Source: Hyaloscypha bicolor E (taxonomy: Eukaryota; Ascomycota; Leotiomycetes; Helotiales; Hyaloscyphaceae). From it: DNA of 64,000 nucleotides. A model generated the notes under the pieces. That model saw nothing but the letters and a program-made list of their open reading frames with translations. It was not told the origin of the DNA and made no database searches. Below, one piece after another: positions 10,900 to 21,764 of this stretch. Every line of letters begins with the position of its first letter. Within the stretch, counting starts at the first letter, position 1. Position numbers and translations under genes: made by a program. Location: the NCBI RefSeq assembly GCF_002865645.1, contig NW_020194619.1, positions 124,001-188,000 on the forward strand. The letters are read 5' to 3'.

Positions 10900-12679
10900 T
10901 AGCTCCCTTGTCTTTAGGATGGATGTTGGACATACCACAGTGGCCTATTTCGGTTTTCAGAGTGCCCACAGCTTCGATTATTCTCCAGTCCCTTCCAAAC
11001 AGTTCATAGACGTCGTCCCGGAGCCAATTGAGCTACAGAGGAGAGGACGGTCGGAAGAGGCGGGAGTATAACGATACGAGCATATTGTACATGTGCTGTG
11101 CAAGCTAGTAAAGTTCGGTCTCTCTTCCACTGTTATCGTAATAAAACAAAGACTCTCGGTAATTCAAAATCAAAATCCACATACAAGTCCAGATTGGTAG
11201 CATATTACCTCTACTAGGCCCTTTCTTCTCAAAGACGTGCTTCTGCAGGAGCGACAAGATTTTAACTTTGCCCTCCACAATTCCGCGGGCAGCAATTGGC
11301 CCCGATTTGTCTATATACTGCGTTGGATGCGTACTGGTGAGAATGCTGACTGGAATCACGGGGCCTGGGGAGGTATCCCATGAAGGCAAGTCATGCGAAT
11401 GGCTTTCCGCATCAAATTCTGCAGCAGTGGCCCTATTAGGAAAGTGACAAAACGTACGCCAGTTGAAGATCACGCATTAAAGAAAAGGTAGCCTATTGAG
11501 GGAAGAAAGAACTTACTATGGGCAGTGGCTGCTTGCATTTGCAGTATCTACGAGCAAGACCAAGAGATGGAGCACGCAGTCGTCTGAAAAAGGCGCGTGG
11601 ATGGTTTCGAGCTGTCTCCAGCGCCCAGGCTTCGAGTATCTCTAGACTGGGAAAAGCGTCGCCGGGAAGGGCATAGCATTTAGGAGTTGTGGTTCTTTGT
11701 CAATCTGCACATGAGTTGCTTGTTGAAATATGTCGATATTCCCTCCCAGATCTTGGATCGAAGTCCTGTGCCACAATTTCAAGAGGGCTGGCAACCGACA
11801 ATGGTCCATCGTGCCCAACCGATGCCCGGAGCTGGGAGCCTGCGTCGATGTTGAAGACCAACGAGTTTGCGTCGCAGAAAGTGGTGAGTGAGACACTCAG
11901 AGATTTCCTGCGCCCATGAAGAGCATGAACCTCTTCCTGAAGCCAAGTTACGTCTTCTTGTTGTTCCCATAAGTTTGTTTCAAATTAAATCCTGCTCTCA
12001 GTCCTCAGAGATGACATTTACCAGCTGTGAACCGAACATCAGTTGATTTTTGTCGAGTACAAAACATTCTGCTCAAGGCCGCATCTTGACAAGCCTTGAT
12101 GCAACCTGCACACGGGAACTCTGGCTTGCACTGTTTCGTTCACGTCAGTATTTACTATTCAAATTCCTCAATACCTCCCCTATGCTTACTACTGTCTTCG
12201 TAAGTTGGCATCGAATGCAAGCTCCTGCCTTGCGAACGTGGTCCACTTCTTTCCTTCGTCAACGGAGAAACATTTCCTGCGTCTTGTTACCTAATCTCTT
12301 GCTTGGGCTAGGGCGAGCTCGGAGAAGCAGTCCTCGAACTTCTCGTTTGAGAAGTTTTACGAACAAAGTCCCTGGCTGGCCTTCAAGTAGAGCAGTTGAG
12401 TCGGAAGCAGCAGTGGACGCAAAGCCTTTGAGCAGTTGGGAGGTCTCGGATCCAGTACGATTCCGTTTAGTATGTGGTGCATCAACTTCTGAGTCGTTTC
12501 CTGTCGGAGACATGCAAACAAGATCCCTGAAAGTGATACAAGTCATGGGCTTGGTTCATGTATTGGTCTGCGGCATGGTTGAAGGTGTAACTCTCCAGAG
12601 GCTGAGATGGCAGGTCAAGAAAGTCTTGGCCAAGGAGGTCAAGGTCGCTCGCTTGGGGACCGAATGCCCAATCTTCCAT
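10900..12679 (-). pseudogene. Decayed fungal zinc-cluster (Zn2Cys6-like) transcription factor
   Basis: The frame starts at the ATG 12679 (MEDWAFGPQASDLDLLGQDF). It loses frame near 12490, continues in another frame, and reaches the DNA-binding domain RRKEVDHVRKAGACIRC. A 59-nt intron (12131-12189) splices in frame to CKPEFPCAGCIKAC, completing a C-x2-C-x6-C-x5-C-x2-C pattern. A second intron (about 11955-12021) leads to WLQEEVHALHG. A third (about 11414-11512) precedes ATAAEFDAESHSHDL. A fourth starts about 10936, after TEIGHC. In-frame stops occur at 12259-12261 (TGA), 11700-11702 (TGA), 11105-11107 (TAG) and 11033-11035 (TAG). The flanking sequence on both sides of each stop still reads as protein, and splice sites survive, so decay seems recent. 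The C-terminal boundary is uncertain. If intact it would have been a nuclear transcriptional regulator. Confidence 0.72.
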
Positions 12680-13269
12680 TACGGATTGCGAATGGAAAGG
12701 AAGGGGTGTATGCAATGGGGCAAATGCGCCGATACTTAGAGGACAATTGCACGTTCAAGATCGGCATAGGACCGGGTAAGAGGGAGCATTATAACTATCG
12801 GAAAGAATGGCCAACTTGCACTTGGCAGATCCCCGGTCGACCCATTTGGGAAATATGAAGCCTCTGAGAAGGTGGCCTATCATATTCAAGTGAAGACGAT
12901 AGGAGATTCTCCTGTCAACCCAATCCAGACGTCAGGTGACAGCGAAGACCAAGAGCCTTGAGAGTTATCTATTTTGAGCCGACAGATGAAATTCTGCTTC
13001 ATCCATGGAACAAACGAATACGTTTCCAAAATTAGCTGGTTAGATGATGCGAGTAGGCATGGCTGGATTGAAAGGGAAGAACTATCACCTGACAAGTTTC
13101 AGTTCGCAAGTTTGTAAGTCGGCAACCATGTGTTATCTATTCCTATTGAATGTCATCAATCTACTCTCTTGTAAGGATGAAGCAGTCGTCTGGCGTAGAC
13201 TAGAGCACCTTTCCTAGGTCATCAGACTCAGGGGACGCTGTCTGGAGATACATTCCCATAGACTCAAGA
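12680..13269. other. Intergenic region between the pseudogene start and the RTT106 stop
   Basis: About 590 bp. It would contain the former promoter of the pseudogene and the 3' flank of RTT106. No coding sequence or RNA gene is supported here. Confidence 0.45.
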
Positions 13270-14792
13270 TCACAACTCGTCTTCTTCCTCTCCACTGTCC
13301 TCGCCCCCGCCTTCTCCGTCTTCGTCGTCGTCTTCGTCTTCATCTTCGCTGCTACTACCAGAACCTTCACTCTCGCCCTCACTCCCAGGCTCGTAGTCTT
13401 CCTCTTCTTCATCCTCAAGATCCATAGCTTCTTGCTCGGCCTCAATAGCAGCTTTCTCCAACTCTCCAGCCTCAGCATTACCAATGACATTCCCATCCTC
13501 ATCTTTCACCACATTAACATTTAGCCTCTTGGCCTTCCTTTGCTCAGCCATACTCTTATCTTGAAGCCCATGCCTCTTCACAAACCCGTCGATTCCCCCA
13601 AAGTCCTCTTGATCCAGCATGGAGAGTTCGAACTCTTCCTTAGCTTCCTCTCCACCAGCAACACTCATATCCACCTCTACGGAAAGGTTGAAAGTCCTCT
13701 GCAAAACACTCGTGTACGATACAGCGGCAATTCGTTCATGTGGCAAGAACATCATCGGCTTCTTGAATCCCCACAATATGCCATTTGGCAAGAAGAACAG
13801 ATATCCATCCTTCGATCCTCTGAATGCCTTGACGAAAACTGCCTTCTCTCCAGGTCTATGTGCCTGCTTTTGCTCTGAAGCAAAAAGCTTAACATCTGCT
13901 TCCACAATTTTCAAATTACTCTTCCCAGCAGCTCTTAGTCGGGCAGTTATCTGCCAGTCCAGGAGCGTCTTGAAATCATCAGATACTGCAGCTGCGGCAA
14001 CCGCCTCAAGACCGCTAATCGTGTCCGGTTTTGGGGCGCTGTCGGGAATTGTGAAGACGATGGGTTCAGGGGTTGGAGAGGAGCCGGCTGCAGGGCGCGT
14101 AGGTGTGATTATGGAGTTTTTGGGAAAGAGGATGTAGTTGTATTGCTTTTGCGTCTTTTCTGGAACAGGGAGGCAAAAGGCATAGTCTTGAAGCTCTGTT
14201 AGTACAGCTTTCCAAGGCAGCGAACAATAAATATACCAATATCACTCCACGCGTAGCTTATTCCTGCAATAGGTTCTTTGGAATCCGGAAGACGTGCATA
14301 GAGATGCGACGACGTGAAGCAGAGTGTGTACTTCTTTCTTTGTGGAATGACGAGAGATATATCCTTAATTTCGAGCAAGACAGGATCGTTGCCAGACGCT
14401 GCGCCGGCCCCAGTCGCAGACGGAGCAGATTTTGTGTTTCCATTCGTGCCATTTGAGGCTGGCCTACTTGTGAGCTCTTCATCTAGTCGTCGTTTTTTCG
14501 ATGCAGGCTCCAAGCTAGAAGGGGGGATGAGGCTGGAGACGTGAAGGGATATTTGATTGAAGAGTTCGATATAATGAGGTCCGCCTTTAAAAATGAGATC
14601 AGCTCTTGATACAATCTGATAATATTTCCGTTCTTTGTCTACGTCCAGAATAATGGTGCGCCAAAATCTCAAGGATTCGGAGGAGCATCGAGATTGAAAC
14701 TAACCCGCGGCAGCCTTTCGAATCGCTGCTTGAAGATCTGGGCGACCTTCAAAGGCCTTGTCAAGACTTTTTGTATCCAGTGTGGAGCCCAT
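13270..14792 (-). CDS. RTT106: Histone H3-H4 chaperone Rtt106
   Basis: Nuclear histone chaperone with tandem PH-like domains that binds K56-acetylated H3-H4 and acts in replication-coupled nucleosome assembly and heterochromatin silencing. Exons are 14705-14792, 14237-14638 and 13270-14195, giving 471 aa. Introns are 66 nt (14639-14704) and only 41 nt (14196-14236). Features in order: N-terminal helical segment (AFEGRPDLQAAIRKAA), first PH-like domain including LLEIKDISLVIPQRKKYTL, second PH-like domain with FVKAFRGSKDGYLFFLPNGILWGFKKPMMFLPHERIAAVSY, and a very acidic C-terminal tail of Glu/Asp/Ser ending DSGEEEDEL. The acidic tail is typical of fungal Rtt106. The start at 14792 was chosen because it opens exon 1 and splices in phase 1 to DKERKYYQIVSRAD. 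Confidence 0.9.
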
Positions 14793-15437
14793 GGTGAGAG
14801 TTGGGTTGGCAAGCCCTTCGTGAGAGGTTTATTCGGAAAGAACTTGTCCTTAAGAGACGCGATCTCCAACGCGTTCGGCAATTGAAACCCAGGCCTGGTG
14901 GGTGATGTCACGAGGCCCCCTTTTCAAAAATTCAAGAATCGGCTATTTGACAAAGTCTACGTTGCGGTCCTTATCGAAACCTTGACGAGGAGTGGTTTGT
15001 TAATACAGGTTATTGTGGATTTCTCCGCCAGAATCTCTATAAGTAATAGTGCTGAAGAACCTGGTCAATGCCTTCGTTTGAATTATCACCAGAACCGAGT
15101 CAAAGGATACTTTACTATGGACCGACGCTCTGTTGAACCTCAAGTACATAAGATCTGAATATGGTATATCACGGATTCCCTGAAGCTCCTTTCAAGTTAT
15201 CAACTTATAGGCCCAATTCTGAAAACCCCAATAAGAAGTTTGAAGTCTTCATAATTAGTTCCTGCTAGAGCCGTACAAAACGAACCTAGAAACCTCCACC
15301 AAATATTCTTAATGGACCGTCGTAGTGTAAAAGATGAATAACACTTGAATCAAAGGCCATGTGCAATGCTCAACGCCTCGTAAGAACAATACTGTACACG
15401 CTCTCGTCTTCATAGTCATGACTTCGTTGTGAATGCT
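14793..15437. other. Intergenic region between the PEP12 stop and the RTT106 start
   Basis: Both flanking genes run on the minus strand, so this 645 bp holds the RTT106 promoter and the PEP12 3' flank. Its short open frames show no recognisable protein. Confidence 0.45.
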
Positions 15438-16306
15438 CTACCCCAAAGTTGCAGCTAGAATAATGACGGTCAAGATGACTGCCAAGATCAACAACAAGCA
15501 GCATGCTTTTGATCTTGCTTGCCTCTGGTATCTCGCCGCGCTCCTCAGTTCTAGGTCCGCCCCTCTAGTATCCGTTCGTGTATTCTCCACGTTCTCATGG
15601 ATATTGTCAAGAAGCTCTCCTTGTTCGTTGACTATGTGTGCGACATCTCGGAAGAGCTCGTTCAGCTCGGTCACGCCTTGCTCGATGTTTCGGATCTCAG
15701 CCTCACGCTCTACAATCAGGGAGTCTTGAAAGTCCACCTCGTCCTGCGAGGCAAGTCGAAGCTGCTCTTGCGACTGCTGTTGCCCATACGTATTGCTTTC
15801 CTCTGCCCCAGGCGACTGTTGTTCCTCAAGTGCCGTTCGAGCAGCCGATGCAGATGACCTTTGCTTCTCGAGAGCTTGGCGTTGCACTGATTGGAATTCT
15901 TGCAGGTTGTTCTGGAACTCGCGGGCAAGCTTCTGTTGGGTATATTTCTGAGATGGCTTTCAAGAAGTTAGCATTTAATATCGAATATTCAAAGTCGTCG
16001 CAAGCTTACGCTGACGTCCTCCCATGATTGTATCTTCTTGACCCCCTCACCAACCTCCTTGAAAGCATCTTTCGATTCTTCTAGTAGGTTGTGAACTCTC
16101 TCCCGCACCCGCTCGGTATCCCTCTTTGTGCCCAGCAATGCGATCTCGTTCGACAACCGCGAGATATTGCCGGTCAAGGTGAAGAGCTTGGTCATAAGCT
16201 GCTGTGACAGGCGCTGGAACTCTGGATCGTCCGAGTACTGCGGGTCATCCTGCCTTCGCATAGTGGTGGGCTGGGATTCCAGCGACGATAATTGATCGAA
16301 TGACAT
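15438..16306 (-). CDS. PEP12: Endosomal/vacuolar Qa-SNARE Pep12 (syntaxin)
   Basis: Qa-SNARE for fusion at the late endosome/prevacuole. Two exons, 16010-16306 and 15438-15956, with a 53-nt intron, give 271 aa. The N-terminal Habc-like region contains LSQQLMTKLFTLTGNISRL. The exon junction reads WEDVS|PSQKYTQQKLAREFQ. The SNARE motif spans about residues 180-240 and includes the zero-layer glutamine in IVNEQGELLDNI. The protein ends with a hydrophobic tail anchor after a Cys pair (CCLLLILAVILTVIILAATLG). Length and arrangement match fungal Pep12 rather than Sso/Tlg2. The gene is divergent from NDC1 with about 318 bp between starts. Confidence 0.9.
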
Positions 16307-16624
16307 CTTTACTGTGGGAGCAAACGATGAAATGTCGGGGTCGAAGTGAGGGTGAAGCTCTATGTTATGTACAAGTCGATGCCTGGTGATTGCAATGGCG
16401 ACCGAAGTTGACGTACTGCCTTGCGGGCTGCACCAGTTTTAGCGCCTTGGCGTTCTTCGCGTCCAGCCCGTCCAAGCTCCCTAGCATTTATTTTGGTTGC
16501 TAAAGTCAACACACGCCAAATTTCTACTTCGTTCAAGCCACCACGATGATATGAAAACGCCAATGCTATAGCTTGGAATCAACCGCTCCCTTACAGTCTT
16601 TACAGTTGCCCAGAGCTTCCCACG
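16307..16624. promoter_or_regulatory. Bidirectional promoter region of PEP12 and NDC1
   Basis: 318 bp separates two divergent ATGs, both encoding membrane-system proteins. The short distance implies shared or overlapping core promoters. No specific factor site is identified. Confidence 0.5.
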
Positions 16625-18680
16625 ATGCCGCCAGCACCTCGAATTCGTCCCTACAAGGACTTTCTTACGCCTGCCTTGCACAGGAGGTTTGCGACGGCAA
16701 CGGTGATCCTTCTTGGCCTTTGTTATTTAGAGTCTGTCTTCATTGGAGAATGGAATTCTTGTAGGTCTCCTGAGCATACTCTCTTGTTATAGCTAACGTA
16801 ACTTGTAGTGATCTGGTCGTGGCTCCCATTTGGACGAGCTGGCATTCGGACCGGGCTTCTGTTCATCCCCGCATTCATGGTGTTTGTTTTAAGAGTCGCT
16901 CAGCTACACGTGGGCATACGGACATCGTACTCGGCATGGTACACGTTTCGAACATACGCCCTCAGATATGATGTTTTGCAGACTATAGGGTGGTACTGTC
17001 TTTCGGCCTATCTCTTCAGTGAGATCTTCATCTGGTCAGCACCGAATCGTGCAGATCTGAATAGGATCAAACTCATACCGAAAACCGATCGCACGGCGCT
17101 GAACGAAAGACCGATCTATCTGACGAGCTTCCTCTTCTTCGTTGCCTTGGTCCAGGCAGGCGTCCATCTTTTCTACGATTATGACCGACTCGATATGCCG
17201 GTTTCGAAAACGGGCGTGGAAGCCTCCTCTGATCCGAAATCGCCTTTGGTTGTTCCCCCTACCCAGAAGCTCAAGAAGAAATTCCCCTTTTTAGTCTTGA
17301 GCTCCGCAAAACGTGCCACGGCTCTTGCAGCGCTCGCTCCTTTCATGTATTCCATCGATTTCGGAATATACCCATACTCGGTTCGACGATTTGCGTGGGG
17401 TTTCACACGCGGTTGGGCAAAGATATTCTGGACTCTTCCTAAGTCCAATTCGCTTCCTTCCACCCGGCCTTTTCACTGGAGCGTCCTTGTACACACCGCC
17501 GTCGCAGGCTTCCTCTTAACTTTGCTGTGGGAATTAGCAAATGCAGCTTTTACTGCGTATGTGGCGCAAGAGCCACTCAAGAATGGAAGGCCTATCACGT
17601 ACGAATCACGAGATCCAAATGGAAGTTTGTTAACTGGCTTGAGGGGCAAGAAGCTACAAACGAGGGTAAGTACTGAGATGGCATATTCCATTGTTCGCTA
17701 CTATCAGGGCTGATGTGTATCTCTAGGCTTTCGCCTTCTGGGAGCTTGTTTACATTGCGGAGCGCTTCGAGGGCCGACGCAAGGCTATCTTTGAAGATAT
17801 CGACCGGAAAGGGGGGTCTACCTGGTCGCAAGTTCTAGGAATATGCCTTGAAGTCATCACCGGTATTGACAGTCGAATCGCCGCGTATCAAGCACCACAA
17901 GTGGTCACAGCAAAACTTGTTACAACACAGAAGCCAGATGCTAATTCAACACTGCCTCGATTAGGTCAACCTTTGAAAGATGGCCTCAAGCAACCAGGTG
18001 ACATCTTTAGTCAGCCACCTAAGCATGGGTCGGTAGGTGTCCGTATTGAAGCCGTCGGCAAGTTCGCGAAGGACCATGGCCAGTCACCACCGGGCGCCCT
18101 TTCACCAAAAACTCGGAAACTCCTCGAGAGAGCGGAGGGAGTTATTCTCACCCAAGAACAGAAGGAGGCTTTGGCCTCTCAGGGGTTTGTGGGTCTCTTC
18201 AAAGATTTGATCAGTTGGTTTCTGCAAACTGGCTCAGGAAAGCCCTTTCGACAGGAATACAGAAGAAAGTTGGCAGCCATTGTACTCGGTCAGCCTTACG
18301 GGGATGTTGGGGTCATAGTTGATGCTGTTGATGCCTTGACCAGATTCGCAGTATGCAGTCTCAAGGAAGACAAGTTTGGAAACGTTCAGAGAGATGTTAA
18401 GCTGATCATCCGCACGTTTACGACCACTGTCACGAAGCTTGACGGCTTCAAGAAGAGTATCGGTGTTCATTGGACTGATATTGAGAAGAAGCAGGAGAGT
18501 CCGGAAACTGATACTATATTGGTTGCATTGAGGAGTGGGCTCAACCAGCTCGTGGAGGCCTTTGGAGATTATAGTGAGGACTTGAGACTAAGTCAGAGTG
18601 AGATGAGAATGGCGCGGGAAGCAGCAACTCCTGCGCCTGCCTCTGCGCCTGCGAGACCAGAAATGGAACAGAGGAAGTAG
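16625..18680 (+). CDS. NDC1: Nucleoporin Ndc1 (pore and spindle-pole-body membrane anchor)
   Basis: Transmembrane nucleoporin that anchors nuclear pores, and spindle pole bodies in fungi, in the nuclear envelope. Exons 16625-16760, 16809-17665 and 17727-18680 give 648 aa. The N-terminal half has about six hydrophobic segments, for example ATVILLGLCYLESVFIG, then GLLFIPAFMVFVLRV, QTIGWYCLSAYLFSEIFIW, LTSFLFFVALVQAGVHLF and VLVHTAVAGFLLTLLWEL. The soluble C-terminal half contains AFAFWELVYIAERFEGRRKAIFEDIDR directly after intron 2, the position expected in Ndc1. Both introns (48 and 61 nt) join in frame. The tail is a short Ala/Pro/Glu-rich stretch. Confidence 0.86.
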
Positions 18681-19121
18681 ATAGACGGTCTTAAGAAATG
18701 AAAAGAACGATGTCATTTTCTAAGTCTGGCAGCCCGTTGGACAAAAGTTCCAGGACCCGATCAAATTTTCACACAAGAAACTTCAAGTCTGGAAGCAGTT
18801 AGTATCTACCCATGCCTCACTCGCTTTCACAGCTATGATTGAAGCTATCCAAATTGGCGAATGGCGTTTGACAGCATTGCCAGGAGTTGCCGAAGTGCAG
18901 CGATCACGGCGAAGCTCTCAGAGGGGCCGAAGGTCCCTGGTGACGAAATAGCGGGGCACTCTTGGTGGTTGCCGAGATTCTCCCGGACCCTTCAATACTT
19001 ATTGACCTCGAGCCTTCTCCAACATCATACGATGTAAATTTTTCCCTTCTTTCTTGCCTCACGGCTCGTCTTTTGGCTCGGCCGTGCTGCAATCGAACCT
19101 CCGCAGTTGAGCATCCTCAGT
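18681..19121. promoter_or_regulatory. NDC1-ACH1 intergenic region
   Basis: About 440 bp between two plus-strand genes, containing the NDC1 3' flank and the ACH1 promoter. No other gene is seen. Confidence 0.45.
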
Positions 19122-20973
19122 ATGGCATCTTCCGCAGCTCTCACAGCTTCAGCAGCTCTGAAGTCCCGCGTTGCACGACCCTCGTTGCTTAAGAAGCTTG
19201 CCCGTCCTGAGGATTTGATCCCATTATTTCCGAATGGAGCCTATATTGGCTGGAGCGGCTTCACAGGCGTTGGGTATCCAAAGTACGCATTTAAATTATT
19301 TAATTCGCGTTCAATTGAGCGCTCACCGGATCCTTCGGACTCTTTAGTACTTGGAGGAAGATGCTAATGATTGTTCAACAGGAAGATCCCAACCATGCTC
19401 GCAGACCATGTCAAAAAGAATAACTTGCAGGGCAAACTCAAATATTCTCTATTTGTGGGTGCAAGTTCCGGGGCGGATACGGAGAATATTTTTGCAGAAT
19501 TAAATATGATTGAGAGGAGGGCACCGCACCAAGTGGGGAAGGCTATCGCGAAGGGAATCAACAATGGCAATATCAAATTTTTTGATAAACATTTGTCTAT
19601 GTTTCCAGTTGATCTGGTTTACGTGAGTAATTCACGATATGGAATAGACCCTGCAAAGCTCATCCATAATCAGGGTTTCTACACCAAGGATCGGCCGACC
19701 AAAAAACTAGATGTCGTGGTTGTAGAGGCTTCAGCTATTACAGAGGATGGAGGAATAATTCCAGGTGCATCTGTCGGAGCCTCACCAGAACTGATACAGA
19801 TGGCAGACAAGGTTGGCTTTGGTACCTTCTTCTGGCCTTCAACTGAATGCTGACAATAGCTTCCTAGATTATTGTAGAAGTCAACACAGCAATTCCTGAC
19901 ATGAGAGGCCTTCACGATATTACGATGACCCAGCTTCCTCCATATCGAAAACCATATCTGATTATGGCCCCTGAAGACCGTATTGGCACAACTTACATTC
20001 CAGTTGATAGCGAGAAAATTGTAGCAATTGTTGAATCTGATTACCAAGACCAGACAACAGCCAACTCTCCAGCAGATGAAACTTCTCGAGCTATTGCTCG
20101 GCACTTGATTGAATTCCTTGAGCACGAAGTCAGTCACGATCGTTTGCCAAAGAATCTCCTCCCTCTTCAATCTGGGATTGGAAATATTGCAAATGCTGTT
20201 ATTGGTGGTCTTGCAGAATCGAAATTTGAGCATCTGAAAGTGTGGACTGAGGTACTTTTGGTTCTAGAGTCCAAACCCCTGGTGCTTTTACTAAAAGCTT
20301 GTAGGTCTTGCAAGATACTTTCTTAGATCTATTCGACTCTGGCCGTCTCGACTTCGCAACAGCAACCTCCATCCGTTTCTCACCGGACGGGTTCAAGCGT
20401 TTCTACGATGGATGGGAGCAATACCACAACAAGCTCCTGCTCAGGTCCCAGCAAGTTTCCAACTCACCAGAAATCATTCGGAGACTAGGCGTTATTGGAA
20501 TGAACACTCCCGTAGAAGTCGACATCTACGCCCACGCAAACAGCACTTGCGTGATGGGGTCCCGCATGCTGAACGGTATCGGTGGCTCTGCTGATTTCCT
20601 TCGATCTGCGAAGTACAGTATTATGCACACACCTTCCACGCGGCCATCGAAAACGGATCCTCATGGGGTGAGTTGTATCGTCCCCATGTGCACACACGTC
20701 GATCAAACGGAACACGACCTTGATGTGATCGTTACGGAACAGGGCCTCGCGGATGTCAGAGGGTTGAGTCCAAAGGAGAGGGCTAAGGTGATCATCGCAA
20801 AGTGTGCGCATCCAGAGTATCGTCCTATCTTGGAAGACTATTTCAACAAAGCTGAGTTTGAGTGCATGAAGAGGGGGTGGGGACACGAACCGCATTTGCT
20901 ATGGAATAGCTTTGATATGCATAAAGCTTTTGATCTAGAGGGCAGCATGAAGAAAATCAAGACATGGGGTTAA
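19122..20973 (+). CDS. ACH1: Acetyl-CoA hydrolase / CoA-transferase Ach1, mitochondrial
   Basis: Class I CoA-transferase-family enzyme that moves CoA between acetyl-, succinyl- or propionyl-CoA and short acids; in fungi it works in acetate and propionate metabolism in mitochondria. Exons 19122-19282, 19382-19622, 19674-19811, 19868-20251 and 20305-20973 give 530 aa. Landmarks: [91 protein letters not shown], and a C-terminus ending [11 protein letters not shown]. The sequence is full length. The second intron (51 nt, 19623-19673) is a multiple of three with no in-frame stop, so its retention would add 17 residues; the family sequence supports splicing it out. The N-terminus ([19 protein letters not shown]) is basic and hydroxylated, as expected of a presequence. 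Confidence 0.95.
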
Positions 20974-21764
20974 GAGTATCGGAAAATTGTATCTGTATTG
21001 GTCTTGGTACTATGATATATGAGTATAAGGAGTAGGGATGTATATTTCCAAATCATTTACGTGTAGAAAACATTACCTTTAGGTTGTGAAAAGAGAATTA
21101 TTGCGAACTATCGAGTTGGGCAGATAGGTTGTTGATAATTCACCTTCTTAGATAGTGTGCCCACGAGAAGAAAAGCTCCTCATTGATGCCAAATTCTTCC
21201 AACGCCACCTTCTCTGAACTCCTCCAAACACCCGCATGTTGTGCACGCCGCGTCTCGATATCAAATCTCGACATCCAGCTTGACCAGATTCTGTTTTCTT
21301 CGAGTTGTCGGGTCCATCGTTGGCTTTAGACGCGTTTGTTTACTTTCCAGATTTGAAGGTGACCACGATTTGGAGATAAAATATTTGGTTGTAGAGAGCT
21401 AGCCACAGCTTCTTATTCTTCAAGACACTGCAGCGATTCGCGACGCATCTTTCCTCACTCGGTACGTACAAGGCAGTCACTATAGATCCGCCAGAGTTGC
21501 CTTGCTTGGGTACCCAAGGAGTTTTTTTCCAGCCGATGGTTGAAACGAGCCATACATGGGGGGTTAAAGAGATTCTATGAAAGAATCTCTACCGGTCTAT
21601 TAGAGCTCCGCTCACGCTCGATATTTAGGCTTTTCGAGGAGCGTCGTCTCGCGGATTACCTTCAAACGGGAAATATACATCCATATCAGACAGTGAAAGT
21701 GGCGACAGAACGACAAGAGGACTCAAGGTCTACGACGAACGTGTCATTCTTCGGAGACGCAGTC
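20974..21764. other. Intergenic / leader region between ACH1 and the coiled-coil gene
   Basis: The frame of the next gene is open back to 21540 without an ATG, and a T-rich tract ending in an acceptor-like CAG lies at 21521-21532. An unannotated upstream exon is therefore possible, but I could not find an ATG-bearing exon that joins it. Confidence 0.4.

Noticed and set aside
11033..11107. Interpreting the two TAG stops of the zinc-cluster gene as lying in an intron
   Set aside because: The only candidate (about 35 nt from a GTGGAA donor) would be too short and shifts the frame; protein-like sequence continues through both stops.
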